A stretch of DNA of 64,000 nt from Neocallimastix lanati (nom. inval.) (GCA_016946835.1 JACVTC010000090.1:569501-633500); one strand, 5' to 3'; positions 40,939-54,078 are shown, counted from the stretch's first letter. Made by a program: numbers and translations. The notes: a model not told the origin generated them from the sequence alone.

Positions 40939-41486
40939 TTCTTATTTCATATTTTTATCCATATATATATAAATATATATATATATATAATCTAAAATTT
41001 TTATTAATTAAATATTTATATATAAAAATATTAATTATAGGTGATGGTACTGCTCCAAGTAATTCTGTTGCTGATAACAACAACAATAATCATAACAATA
41101 ATAATAACAGTAACAATAATAATAATAATAACAATAATAATAATAACAATAATAATAATAACAATAATAATAATAACAATAATAATAACAATAACAATAA
41201 CAATAACAATAATAATAATAATAATAATAGCTGTTTTTCTGTTAATCTTGGTTATCCATGTTGTAATGGTAACACTGTTTATTATACTGATGATGATGGA
41301 AAATGGGGTTACGAAAATGATAATTGGTGTGGTATTAAAGAAACTGATAAAAATGCAGTAGTTGAATGTACAGGTAGAAATCAGGGCTATCAATGCTGTA
41401 ATTCATGTGATGTTTACTATACAGATAATGATGGCAGATGGGGTGTTGAAAATAATGCTTGGTGCGGTATCAAGAATACTTGTTAA
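39609..41486 (+). CDS. GH53 endo-beta-1,4-galactanase with two fungal dockerins
   Basis: Secreted enzyme cutting beta-1,4-galactan side chains of pectin, built to dock onto the extracellular cellulosome of anaerobic fungi. The first ATG is 39609-39611. Residues 1-22 form a signal peptide ([20 protein letters not shown]). The GH53 barrel spans about 55-430: [31 protein letters not shown], acid/base Glu202 in QIGNETT, nucleophile Glu300 in MIAEYSYP, and FYWEPAWI. A linker of about 50 mostly Asn residues follows (441-491). Two CBM10-type fungal dockerins come next, residues 493-532 and 538-576, each with GY(P/Q)CC, YYTD(D/N)DG(K/R)WG and (D/A)WCGIK. Exons: 39609-40893 and 41041-41486; the intron 40894-41040 (GTAATA...TTATAG, phase 1) gives GDGTAPSNS and a 576-residue protein. 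The intron is 147 nt with no in-frame stop, so retention would add 49 residues. Confidence 0.96.
41076..41230 (+). repeat. AAT/AAC Asn-codon linker array
   Basis: About 50 mixed AAT and AAC codons encode the interdomain linker of the galactanase. Unlike the pure AAT arrays elsewhere, the two codons are interleaved, consistent with a longer-lived, selected linker. Confidence 0.85.
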
Positions 41487-41974
41487 TTATAACAATAATT
41501 ATTGTATTCAATTGGAAAGTAATAATAATGATAATCAAACCCTTAATCTATTATATTTCTATCAAATAATATATATATAATTTTAAATATTTTATTTTGG
41601 TAAAAAAAAATTAATTTTTACGTAGTGTTGTATATATACATATGATAATAATGTATGTAAAATAATGAGAATATAACTTTTTTTTTTATTTTATTATTTT
41701 TTTTTATAATGGATTTTTTATACACCGTTATATTTATTAAAAATTAAAGTACATATATAAAATTATTATATTAAAATAATATTTAAATTTTTTTTATGTA
41801 ATTTAAAAAAAAGCTTTTATTACTTTTTATATTGAAGTAATTCAATTTGAAAGGATTAAAAAAAAAAAAAATTTTTTTTTTCCTTTTTTTAAAGTTCATA
41901 TTTAAATGTTATTATTTTTTATTTTATTTTTAAACATATTTTTGTATAAAGTAAAACATTATTAAATTTTTGAA

Positions 41975-42006
<32 letters not shown>

Positions 42007-42264
42007 ATTAACAAAATAAAATAAAAAAGAAGTATTTTATAATTACTAAATTTTTTTTTTTTTTTTTAATACATTATTATGTATTACATAAAAGTGTATT
42101 AATTAAATTTATTTTCAATCAATGTGGTACAAGTCATTAGATCGAGTTGATATTAAATTGGAAGGGCAATTTAATAAATATTTATATTTACTATAATACA
42201 TAAATGAGAAGGTAAAAGAAATAAATATATAAAAAAGAAGAAATAAAAATTATACTTCTATTTA
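41487..42264. other. intergenic, AT-rich
   Basis: Long A and T runs near 41856-41880, 41975-42007 and 42051-42067. No gene seen. Confidence 0.5.
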
Positions 42265-43190
42265 TAAATCACAGAGTATCTTAAGCTAAATTATCAATAT
42301 CCTGAATTTAGCATTGGCTTCCGATGGGTACTTTGTACCAGATGTGGATATAAATTCGATGCTCGTGTTGCCAAAGCCGCCAAAATGATTGAAGAAGACT
42401 GTCCAGAAAGGTGTCCTTGTTGTTATAGAAAAAATAGTAATCCTCGATTGGAACATTGGTTTTCTAAATGTTATCTTTTCCGTGAATTTCGAATGAAATA
42501 TTTTAAGAATATTGAAATTCTTTATGTAATATTTTTTATTATTTATAAATATTGTCCAATATCTAATAGTAATGTAGACACTGTTATCACAGATATGAAT
42601 AATATAGAACTAAGTTCTGATTCTGATAGTGGTAACGAAGTATATAATATTAATAATATTAACAATAGAAATAATTGTTAATAATAGTAGAAATAGTGTT
42701 AGTGAAAATAGAAATATTAATATTAGTGATAATGAAAATTATAATATCGTTACTTCTAATTTAGTGAATAGTTCAATTGGTGAAAATCGTGGTAATTTAA
42801 GTAATTTTCTGAATAATGAGTGTGTAAATATATATGTGACGTGGTACCGATTATATAACTTTCTTCTTGGTGGAAGGGATGCAGACATTAGAGATTTAAA
42901 TTATAAAAAGGAATGGAATATTTTGTTTAAGAACCAAAACATTTCTGGTGATTATTCAAAAACGCCATTCTAAGTGCGATCTGCGGCTCTCTTTACAGAA
43001 ATTATGCCTCGGGCTAGTACTCGGTAAGGGTTACTATTCCGAAAGTATAAGCGCAAACTAACCAGGAGCATCAACGCTGAAAATGCAGTTAAGACAGGCT
43101 AGCAGGGCCAATGCCTCTGAAGGAGAAGACCATAATTTCTTTCAGATAGTCAATTCAAACCCTAATCCATAAGGAGGTGAGGTTCGTTGC
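42265..43190 (+). mobile_element. 3' end of a degenerate LINE (non-LTR retrotransposon)
   Basis: The reading EYLKLNYQYPEFSIGFRWVL, then CTRCGYKFDARVAK, leads into a CCHC-type motif CPCCYRKNSNPRLEHWFSKC (about 42409-42471), typical of the region after the reverse transcriptase in LINE ORF2. The frame stays open 42385-42681, shifts, and is open again 42629-42973 with VTWYRLYNFLLGGRDADIRD. It continues past a TAA as VRSAALFTEIMPRASTR and RKYKRKLTRSINAE to about 43100. The reverse transcriptase itself is absent. The segment 42975-43190 is close to 50% G+C, strikingly unlike its surroundings, and ends near AAGGAGGTGAGGTTCGTTGC. Confidence 0.65.
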
Positions 43191-43619
43191 ATATGAACTT
43201 TTTTCTGAATTTATTTATACACATATTTTTGTTTATTACTTTTTATTTCACATTACTATTTCTTTATTATTATGTTCAAATTGGACAAATAATATTTATT
43301 TATTTTATTAATTCTGTGTTATTTTTATTTTTTATTAAAATTAAAATTATTCATGTATTTTATTATATAAGAAGAAATAAATAAAGATTACAGTTCGCAA
43401 TAATTGCAGCTATAAAAAAAAAAAAAAAAATTTATAAATCACTTAGTCATATATCTGTTTTGAAAATTTTAATATATAATATATTAATAAATTAATATTA
43501 TGGAATTTTTTATATTGTATTTTCATTTATTATATTGGTCAAAAGAATAATTTAATAGATATAGATTAATTATATCAAATAAATTATTTATTTTGACAGT
43601 TTAAATATATTAATATTTA

Positions 43620-43651
<32 letters not shown>

Positions 43652-45253
43652 TTTTATTTTATTAATATAATTAATGTTAATTTTATTTTATTTTTATTTT
43701 ATTTCATTAATAATATTAATGCAATTATTATTAATATAATTAATGTTATTTATATAATATATTTTTCTTTTGTAAGTTAATTTTTAATACAAAATTATGG
43801 ATATTCAATAGGATATAATATATTTAACATATGATCTATATGATTTTAAATAAGTAAAATTTGCCACCAAATATTTGAAATTAAAAAATTTTTAATTCTT
43901 GAATAAAAAAAGATATATTTACTATTTATTTATTTATTTATTTATTTATTCTTTATTAAAATTTAATATAATTTTAATGATTTTATTTTAAAAAACCTGT
44001 AAAATAGATATAAAATATAATAAATTATATAATTAACTATAATTTATATAATTGGAAAATTGTTTTATTTATCTTTTATCTTTTTAAAATTGAGGTTACT
44101 GAAATTATAGATCTAAAAGTTAGTTATGAATATTTCTTTTGAAATACAAAAAAATTGATAATATAAATAATAATATTATTTTAATCTTATAATTTAATAA
44201 ATCATATAATAAATTATATTTTAAATTTTTTTTAAAAAAAAAGGATTAAATTATTATTAAATAATAATATTTGGTTTTAATAATATATTACCAGTGAAGA
44301 TATAATTTTATAAAATTAGTTTCTGATTCATATATATTAATAAATGCGATCCATTGTATCCAAGTGCTTATCTGGTATAACTTGAACTATGAGTCAAATA
44401 TAAAAAATATATATATATAAATATTTTTTTTTTTTTTTGAACATTATTAATAATTATAATTTTAATTATTAATAATTTTTAATCTTTTTTACTATCTAAT
44501 TCCAAAAATTATTAAATCAATCATATATCACTAATATATTTAACCTTTTTATCTTTTATTTAATTGTAATTTTTATATTAATATTGATGTTTCAACTGTT
44601 GATATTAAAGTGATGATGGTGAATTTATTATCTGATGAGGCAAAATTTTTATTTCTATTAATACTTTTAAAAGATAGAAACATAGATTTTTTTTTTTTTT
44701 GAAAAAAAATAAAAAAACAATATTAAAAATAATTAATTTATAATTTTATTTTTCATTAATATTCTAATCAAAAATGATTTATAATATTAATTGTTTTTTA
44801 ATATTGATTATAAATATTCAATTCCTATATATTGATTTTCAAAATTTTAGTAAATATTATAATAACATTACTATTCTACATAAGAACTTGTTATTCAAAC
44901 TATCTTTATATTAAAAATTAATATAGATATTATATAATATTTAAGGTAAAAATAATTTTTTATTAAAATATAAAATAAAGATAAAATTTTTTAACATTTA
45001 AAATATATAATTCAAAATCAAATTTATACCAAGGTTCTGTAATAAATTATTTTGTATTCATCATTCATTATTAATATTTTATTTTATATATTACTTTATA
45101 ATATACTATATTTATTTTATATACTATTATTAAAATTAATAATATATTAAATAACAAATTAATTACAAATGGTAATAATTATTAGTTTAAAAATTAATTA
45201 ATAAATATAAATGTTTTATAAAAAATATCAATTCTAGTAATTAAAATTTTAAA
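43191..45253. other. 2-kb intergenic region upstream of ORC1
   Basis: (ATT)n at about 43620-43650 and (TTTA)n at 43924-43950. A slightly GC-richer patch lies at 44343-44398. Nothing codes. Confidence 0.5.
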
Positions 45254-45603
45254 ATGCATGAAACTGAAATAGATGATGAAGTAAATGATTTCTTCGAATG
45301 GGTAGGACAAAGTAAAGAAGAGCCGGCCCCTCAATTTTCACATAGGAAAACTAAAACATCACAAAGAACAATTCAAATGGTATTAAAGTATGAACAAATT
45401 AAAATAAATAATTTAACATATAATGTAGGAGATATAATTTCATACGGACGTATATCAGCTCAAAATGTTGGTAAAATCAAAGCTATGTGGGTTGATAAAA
45501 ATCAAATTAGAAAAGACATTATAGAAATTATTAAATATACCCAAAAGAGAATAAGAAGAAAAAAAGGAGTTTCTGATCCATCATTTAAAGTAATAATGAG
45601 AAG

Positions 45604-45646
<43 letters not shown>

Positions 45647-46669
45647 AAAATATAAAATATAAAATTTTAAAATGATTTTTTTTTTTTTTTTTTGAAATAA
45701 TTGTAATAATAATAATAATAATAATAATATGAGTAGAATTAATAATAATTATAAATATATTTTATTTACGCTTTTTGTTTCCTAAATAAAGATGAAAGTA
45801 AATTAAATAATATCTTCAATCTTTATTTCATATTTAATTAATTATAATTTATACTTAATTAGGAATTAACAATTATGGATGATACACTAATTATTTCACC
45901 CTATGATATATTAAATAAATGTAAATTATATACAAAAGAAGATTTTGACAAGTTAACATTAGATGAACAGTTATCAAGTAATTTATATTTTTATAATAAT
46001 AAAGAACCAGATGTTAAAACTATAAAAAGAAAAAGAAAAGCTAAAAAACTTTTGAATTCTGTTAATATAATAAAAACAGTATTATTATAATTTAAAATTT
46101 AAGATAAATATATTATTATTACATTTTATAAATATCTATTATTAATTAAAAAAAAAAAATATTATATGAATATATTTAAATAAATAAAATAAAAGGTTAA
46201 TTTAGATTCAGAAAGTGAAAAAGAAAATGAAATTAGTGAATTTGAAGATATTAATGATACATATGATGACGAAGATGAAAATGAATATAAAAAAAGGAAA
46301 AGAACCAGAAAGAAAAAAATAACTAAAAAAGTGAATGTAGAAAAAAATATGAAAAATGTAATGTAAGTTATAAAATATAATTTAAAATTTTTATATTTTT
46401 AATAATAATAATAATAATAATTTTTTATTTATAAATATATTCATAAATATTATATTTCCTTTATGTTATGTAAGCATACCAAAAGCTTTACCTAATCGTA
46501 ATATTCCTTTAAATGAATCATTATCTGATTATGAAAAAGCTCGAAAATTACTTCATGTATCAGCTGTTCCGGATTCATTACCTTGTAGAGAAAAAGAATT
46601 TGCTGAAATTTATTCTTATCTTGAAAGTGCTATATCTCAAGAGTCTGGTTGTTGTCTTTGTAAATATAA

Positions 46670-46717
<48 letters not shown>

Positions 46718-47024
46718 TTTTTATATTATTTAATTTATTTTTATTATTATATCTAATAAAAAATAAAATTAGTTTTTATTAAAATGAAAATTTTATTTAC
46801 TGACATACTAATATTATTTATTTGTTTATTTATATATTATTATTATTAATATTATTTATTGATTTTATTACTAATATCAATATTTTTATTGTTTCTACAA
46901 TACGTATAAATGATAATTAAATTAAAAGATATATCAGGAGTTCCTGGAACAGGAAAAACTGCGACAGTAAGAGAAGTCATTAGATGTCTTAATAGACAAG
47001 TTGAAGAACAAGTATATTATCAAA

Positions 47025-47086
<62 letters not shown>

Positions 47087-48468
47087 AATGAAAAAATTCA
47101 TATATATATTCATTAAACTAATTAATATTCTATATGTATATATTTAGAAATTGAATGATTTTCAATTTGTCGAAATTAATGGAATGAAAATAACTGATCC
47201 AACCCATTCTTATATTCTATTATGGAAAGCTTTAAGTAATTCTAATGATAAAATCACCTCAAAACATGCAGCAGAACTATTAGAATCTATTTTTTCAAAT
47301 ACAAATTCTAATCGATTACCATGGTATTAAATTATAAATATAATTGTATATAAATAAATAAATAAATTAATAAATAAATAATCAATTATTTAAATTTATT
47401 AATTTATATTAATTTATTATTATAATCATAAAATATTAATGATAAATTTAAAAAGCGTTGTACTTATGGATGAATTAGATTTATTAGTTACAAAAAAACA
47501 ATCAGTAATGTATAATTTTTTTGATTGGCCAAATAGACCATATTCTCATTTAATTGTAGTAGCAGTTGCAAATACTATGGACTTACCTGAAAGAATGTTA
47601 ACGAATAAAGTTTCAAGTCGTTTAGGTCTTACAAGAATAAACTTTCAACCTTATACTCATGAACAATTAATTACAATTGTACAATCGAGATTACAGGGTA
47701 TTTCATCATTTTCAGATGATGCTATTCAACTATGTGCAAGAAGAGTTAGTGCTGTTTCTGGTGATGCCAGAAGAGCTTTAGATATATGCAGGTAAAAATT
47801 ATATATATATATATATTTATTATTTTATTTTATTATGTTTTACTATTAATATTCATTGGAAATATTAATTGAAATATTTTTCTCTACAGGCAAGCAGTTG
47901 AAATCGTTGAAAGACAAGCTAAACGTTGTAAAGGTACAAAACCACTAGTTACTCCAGCTATCATTTCTCAAGTAACTAAATCTATTTTTGCATCACCGAC
48001 TATGATGATTATAAAAAGAGCATGTCTCCATCAAAAAATATTTTTAATATCAGTAGTTAATGAACTAAGAAGAAGTGGTATCGGTGAAACTTCTTTTGGA
48101 TGTGTAATACTAATATTTACTTATATATTATTTTATAAAATTGATATAAAGGAAAATTAATGTATATTATGTAATAAAATAAATTTAATTAAGTATAATT
48201 AAATACATATCTAAATTAAAAAATATATATATATTAATATTTCAAATAGGTATCAAATGAACATTTAAGTTTATGTAGAATTTACAATATAGAAAGACCA
48301 ACTATATCTAATCTATCGGCAATTTGTTCAACTCTTGGAGGTATCAAATGTTTAATTGTTGAAGGTGGTAGAGCAGATTTATATGGAAGAGTTAGATTAA
48401 ATGTTAATGAAGAGGATATCATTATGGCATTAAAAAATGATCCTATTGTAGGGAAAATGATTCATTAG
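45254..48468 (+). CDS. ORC1: origin recognition complex subunit 1
   Basis: Largest ORC ATPase, which marks replication origins and loads MCM with CDC6. Nine exons: 45254-45589, 45863-46078, 46196-46362, 46475-46659, 46929-47011, 47148-47323, 47456-47791, 47890-48103, 48250-48468. They total 1,932 nt and give 643 residues with all phases closing. An N-terminal BAH domain ([20 protein letters not shown] to [15 protein letters not shown]) is followed by an acidic/basic linker. The AAA+ core has Walker A GVPGTGKT, Walker B VVLMDELD, sensor 1 [11 protein letters not shown] and sensor 2 [11 protein letters not shown]. The C-terminal winged helix has [21 protein letters not shown] and [12 protein letters not shown]. 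Exon 2's 3' end is the weakest call: GTTAAT at 46061 would also keep phase. The length is shorter than in yeast or human because the linker is short. Confidence 0.95.
47036..47082. repeat. poly-T tract (47 nt) in ORC1 intron 5
   Basis: Uninterrupted T run about 25 bp downstream of the exon 5 donor. Confidence 0.9.
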
Positions 48469-48648
48469 ATAAATATATATAATTTATCTCATTTAAATTA
48501 CATATTAACAATTTAAATATACATAAAAAATTATTAATAGTGAGATATTTAAATTGTTATATAATTAAGAAACAATAATAAACAAAATAAAAATAATTAA
48601 AATTTCTAAAGAAAAAAAATTTTTTTTTTATACTACTACTACTACTAC

Positions 48649-48697
<49 letters not shown>

Positions 48698-49231
48698 GAA
48701 TAATTTTTTTTTTAAAAATTTTTTATATTTAGTTATTTGGTTATAATTATTTATGTTTTTAATATTTTATCTATTAAATTATTATGAAGTATTATATGGA
48801 AGATATTACGCATTTAAAAAATAATATTACGTGATATTTATTACCATTCTATTAATATATTTTAATATTATTGCTAGTAAAGATGTTACACCATTAAATA
48901 TTTCATTAATTAGTACTCATATCCCAATGTGAATATATCTTGAAGTTGATTTTTTTGTATGTATGTAAATTTTGTCATTGGCATTAATTTACATCATAGA
49001 ATACTTATAATTTATTTCAACTGTTATAATGGATTGAATAAGTTAATAGTAGTTTATCAATATTTTTGTTAAATTGATAATTATTTTCTTATCAATAATG
49101 CAAGAATCATTATTATTGGATAAGGGTTTATAGTAGTTATGATATTGCAAAAACTAAATATTATGTTTGACTAAGAATCCGAACTATTATTCAATTCGGA
49201 TTAATTTTTATTGCCAGATTAAAATTTTTTT

Positions 49232-49269
<38 letters not shown>
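48469..49269. other. intergenic, AT-rich
   Basis: (ACT)n then (ATT)n at about 48632-48696, and a poly-T run near 49228-49270. No gene seen. Confidence 0.5.
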
Positions 49270-49275
<6 letters not shown>

Positions 49276-50486
49276 CCTTTTTGGAGATAGCTTTTCCTTT
49301 ACTTTTATTCTTAGCATATTATTTTTTATTTTCTTTATAGAACTTACTTGATAAACTCAAAGAATTCAGGTAGTATTCCATATTATAATCTCTAAATCAA
49401 ATATTTTATTATTTTATTATTTCTTTTCATTTTCATCTTTTTTTTTTTTTTTTTAAATTTAAACAGTGAATTACAATTTTACACTCTCTTTACTTTATTT
49501 TCATTGTTTCTTGATATATTTTCTTAAAGCTAATTCCAACTTTACTTATAGTATGTAAATCTGTTATCCTCGTTAAGCGTTGACTTTATGTGATGGCTTC
49601 ATTGTCATGTGTATTAATATATATTGATATTATTTAGATATAGTTTAAGATCTTCATTTTTAATTTCTAGTTTTTCGATGTCTAATTCAATTTCATTAGA
49701 GGTTTGAAGCCTCTGTTTCGGAGTTTTTTTTTTTTTCTTAATTCTTTGATATAGTCGTATGCAATAGTATAATTAACTAAAAGTTCTTTATTGAATTCAT
49801 CAACACTATTTATGATATAAATTCTGACTCTATTATTAGTATTATATTTTAGTTTATTTTTATTGAAATTAAGGTCTTCTATTTCAGTGTTGATATAATC
49901 ACTGAATTCTATTGATTTAAATATATTACTAAGAGAACCATTGGTGGAAATTTACTATAGCTAAGTAAAAAATTTTGATAGATAAATTTAATGATTTATA
50001 GAATGTATAGATTACTCTTCATTATAATTGGACTTGTATTTGGCTGTATATTAGTTTAAATTTCCGTTTATATTTTCGGTCTCATGTTTGAAGAAAGCGT
50101 TTATAAATTATTTAAATTTTGTTTATATATAAATCAATTATTAAATATATATTCTAATTTTAAATGATTTATAAACTTTATAAATACGATTCAATGAAAG
50201 TCTAAATCTAATAATTTAAATACACATATCAATACTTTATTTATTTACTATTAGTTTTTATTATAAGAGATGTATTAATTTAAAGTATAGTATTACATGG
50301 TATATTTATATATATATATATTTTATTATTCTAATAAGTATATTAATAACGGATGTTATATTTATTATATTTTTATACGATTATCAGTAAAATTATTTAA
50401 AATTTATTAATTTATATTTATTTATTTATGAGAGTTTTTTTTAGACTAGGAATAAACTTTATTTAATAATATTTATTAAAAAAAAA

Positions 50487-50517
<31 letters not shown>

Positions 50518-50760
50518 CATGAAAAAAAATATATGATATTATTTATATTAATATTAAAAAAAATACCTTAATGTGTTTCAAGTACGAAATGGCCTTTGAC
50601 TCTTCCATGATAACTCCATGTGAATAAAAATCATCATTCGAATCTGTATCAGAATTTCTTCTTTGCCTTATCGTTTCGATACTCTTGACAACGGTAGGTC
50701 ATTAAAAATTTCATATTGTATTTCAGCCAAAGAAGGAGACCCAGTACTTAAAATATAATA
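49270..50760 (-). pseudogene. decayed unidentified coding region
   Basis: Several minus-strand stretches look protein-coding but are broken. Near 50700-50750 it reads SPSLAEIQYEIFNDLP, then one base out of frame SIETIRQRRNSDTDSNDDFY and MEESKAISYLKHIK (50580-50690). A decayed part follows near 50030-50100 (NAFFKHETENINGNLN). An open run from about 49950 to 49690 contains IFKSIEFSDYINTEIEDLNF and VRIYIINSVDEFNKELLVNY, then shifts frame at a poly-A run into a charged tail. Further remnants (FYKENKK, SKGKAISKKESK) lie near 49280-49350. No domain is recognised. Unspliced introns cannot explain all the breaks; it could be a dead host gene or an accessory retroelement gene. Confidence 0.35.
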
Positions 50761-50847
50761 TTATCATCAAAATCTTCCTTTTTTTTTTTTTTTTTTTTAT
50801 CAGGAATATTCAATGATTTCACATGAACAACGATAGTAAATTATTAT

Positions 50848-50907
<60 letters not shown>

Positions 50908-51543
50908 TATTTATTTATATTTATATTTATATATATTAATATGTTTAAATAATATTTATCATAAATATAATAAATAAATTTAAAATATATACAAAATTCA
51001 TAGTATCATATTAGATCTACATGTAGATATTTAATAGTATTTAAAAATAAATTACATTTGTATTAAAAATATTAAAAAAAAATTTTTTATTATATTATAT
51101 TATTTTTTTTATTTGTTATTTTATTTTTATTTTTTGTCGTTATTTATAGTTAATCTGCTTAAATTGAAATATAAAATAATATGATTTTATTACATATGAT
51201 TTTTTTTTTTTTTTTTTTCTTTTTTTATTTAAATGTTATTATTTTTAAATTATATATATATATATATATTTGTTTTATTTATTTATATTTTATTATATTT
51301 AATTTTTATATACATATAGATTTTTTTTTTCTTTTTTTAATTTTAAATTTTATATATATTTCAGACTTTAAAAAATATATGTGATAGATTTTTTTTTTCT
51401 GTGGTATTTAAAAAGAATTAAGTACATAAACACTTATCATCAATTGTATTAATTGATATATATAATACTATGAAAAAATTGATATTAAATTGGATTAAGA
51501 TAAAATATTGAGATTTTAATAATTATTCTAAACGTCATTATAA

Positions 51544-51581
<38 letters not shown>

Positions 51582-51634
51582 TTTATTATAAACTTTGAAT
51601 TCAAATTTACTAATTATATAAATTTAATTTTATT
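50761..51634. other. intergenic, homopolymer-rich
   Basis: T runs near 50779-50798 and 50849-50886, plus (ATT)n and (TA)n stretches. No gene seen. Confidence 0.5.
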
Positions 51635-52759
51635 TTAATAATAAGTTTTAATATTTTTATTTTGAAGATAATTATAAAGTTGATCATCCATACAGTTTCC
51701 ATAATTCTTATCTTCATCCATATTATCTTCATCAGAAGAATAAATATAATTGTCATCATTTTCATCATCCTCCTTTTCTTCGGTTATTATATCTTCATCA
51801 AGATTAAATTGTAAATCTGAATTAGTAGATATTGAATGTGCCATATTATTATTATTATTTGAAGTTGTTGGAGATAAGGAATAATAATCCATAAAGGAAT
51901 TTGCTGGTAGTGATGTAGATAAAGAATGATCATTAGTATTACGTTTAGATTTTATATTAATACCAAAACTTTGATTAGAAAAAATATCATTATTGCTTCT
52001 ATTTGATAAAGAATCAAGCGATTTCATTTTTTCAATTTTTGTTTCATTACTGGGCCAAATTTCATTGTTTTTATCTCCAGTTTTTACTGTATTTCTTGTA
52101 ATAAAACTTTTGTAGAAATGTTGTGCAGCTTGTACAAACTTATTAGAAAGAGTGTGCTGATGAGAATAAAAAAATTCAGCTTGAAGTTTGGCTCTTAGTT
52201 CTTCACTTCTAGTTAAAACACATGAATTATTTCCATTGATACTATTAGAAAGTTCAAGATTAATAATTCCATTACTGTTTGGGTAAGAATGTGGTATATT
52301 AGAAGTATTGTTTATTTTTGAATTGCTAAATTCCATAGTAGGAGAACCTACATATTTATTTTTATTATTACTATTTCTTTTTTGAGTTAATTTATATTTT
52401 TCGATTAATCTTTTATCTAATTTTGCATCAAAATTAGTTTTTATATTTTTTGCATTAGCATATAATTCTAACACTGACCACTTCCCTTGGGAACTAAGCT
52501 TTCCAATGCAAAGGGATTGGATAAAATTAATTAAATCTAAAGTTAAAAGCCAACATGAACCTTCCTTAATAGAATTTCTGGATTCAAAAGATTTTTGAAG
52601 ATGGGTATCATCCTTAAAGCTATTTTTCGAGCTTTTTTTATTTAAATACATATTATATTTTCCTGTCATGCCATTTTTCATGTTGGAATTATGATTCATT
52701 TGACTTAATTTCTGCCTTGTTAAAGAATTATTCAGAAAAGTCGATTTATAGGAGGCCAT
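51635..52759 (-). CDS. hypothetical protein, 374 residues
   Basis: Intronless frame from ATG 52757-52759 to TAA 51635-51637. No family is recognised. Two stretches look folded: SCWLLTLDLINFIQSLCIGK followed by SSQGKWSVLELYANAKNIKT (about residues 68-107), and EELRAKLQAEFFYSHQHTL followed by FVQAAQHFYKSFITRNT (about 186-223). These are probably helical. The remaining regions are Asn/Ser-rich, and an acidic cluster (EEKEDDENDDN, SSDEDNMDEDKN) lies near the C-terminus. No signal peptide or membrane segment is visible. The acidic tail and Ser/Asn spacers suggest a regulatory or nuclear protein, but this is only inference from composition. Confidence 0.7.
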   Translation of the reverse strand: MASYKSTFLNNSLTRQKLSQMNHNSNMKNGMTGKYNMYLNKKSSKNSFKDDTHLQKSFESRNSIKEGSCWLLTLDLINFIQSLCIGKLSSQGKWSVLELYANAKNIKTNFDAKLDKRLIEKYKLTQKRNSNNKNKYVGSPTMEFSNSKINNTSNIPHSYPNSNGIINLELSNSINGNNSCVLTRSEELRAKLQAEFFYSHQHTLSNKFVQAAQHFYKSFITRNTVKTGDKNNEIWPSNETKIEKMKSLDSLSNRSNNDIFSNQSFGINIKSKRNTNDHSLSTSLPANSFMDYYSLSPTTSNNNNNMAHSISTNSDLQFNLDEDIITEEKEDDENDDNYIYSSDEDNMDEDKNYGNCMDDQLYNYLQNKNIKTYY

Positions 52760-54078
52760 TTTTCTCTTCTTTTTATTAATTTTTTATGTTCAAATTTTTA
52801 ATATATAATAATTTATATTTCTCAAATAAATTATTATTAAAATATATGTGTTTATATTTATTTACAATATCTACTATAAAACTTTTATTTATTTATTAAT
52901 TAAATACTTTTTTTTTTTTTTATGTTTATTACTATTTTCAACTATTATAATTATTTTTATTAATATATATTATTAATTCCTTTTAAAATTAATAAATAAA
53001 TAAAAAAAATTTTAAATTTAATATTTCAAATGCTATATTTTATTACTACTTGAAATGTTTATAATAATTATATATATCAACTTTGTTTATTTCAATATTT
53101 TAAAAAAATATATATATATCATCCTAATAAATTTCTTTTTTTAATACAATTGTTTATTAATTTCTCTTTATTATTCTTTTTTAAAAAAGAATCTTATAAT
53201 TTATTATTCTTTTTTTATAAAAAAAAAAAAAAAAAATGCTATTGAGTATATTTTTATATATTTATTTTTAATATTAAAAATAAATAAATGAAAATGATAA
53301 AAATTCTAATTATTATTATACTTTTTAATAAAAAACTTATAAAATAAATAAATTGCACTAAAGATTTAACATTATTTAATATAGAAATCTTTTTTTTGAA
53401 TCATATTAAAATAGATATTAAATTTTATTTGTTTAATTTCATTTTTTTTTAAAATAAATTAAAAATAAATTTAATCCTTTATTTTATTATTTTCAATATA
53501 ATATATTAAAAATATAATTAATATATATTAAATTAAATTGTTAAAATATATTAATAAATATATTAATAACAAATATAATTTATATAAATAAAAGTGGAAA
53601 CTGTATGAAATATAATATGATCAAAAAATAAATTAAAATTAAAATTATTTTTAATAATAAAAATAATAACAAATGATATATAATATTTACTATATAAAAT
53701 TATATAAAATATTTTCTAAAGTTATATAGAATATGAATAGAATTTATCTTTTTGATTTTAATAATACAATCTAATTGAAATTAAAAATAAGTATAAAATA
53801 TAGTTTTAATATAACAATAATGGTTAATATAAAACACCTTTAATCATATTTTGAAAAATAATTGAATATTCAAAAGTATTTTTATATAATTAATTTTTTA
53901 TTGTATTATATTATGTATTATATTATTAGGTTCATATGATTGATTAATGTACTTTTAATATTTAATATAATTGCTATTATGTAAATATATAATAATAAAT
54001 AATGATAATAATATTAATACTGATATGTGAATATAAAATGTAATGCAATATATTATAATAATAATAATAATAATAATA
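52760..54078. other. intergenic, AT-rich
   Basis: Upstream region of the 374-residue gene. No coding signal or named element apart from T and A homopolymers. Confidence 0.5.

Noticed and set aside
43170-43195. Shine-Dalgarno-like AAGGAGGTGAGG before an ATG
   Set aside because: The window is eukaryotic, the motif is in the decayed LINE 3' end, and the 65-codon frame that follows is low-complexity hydrophobic sequence.
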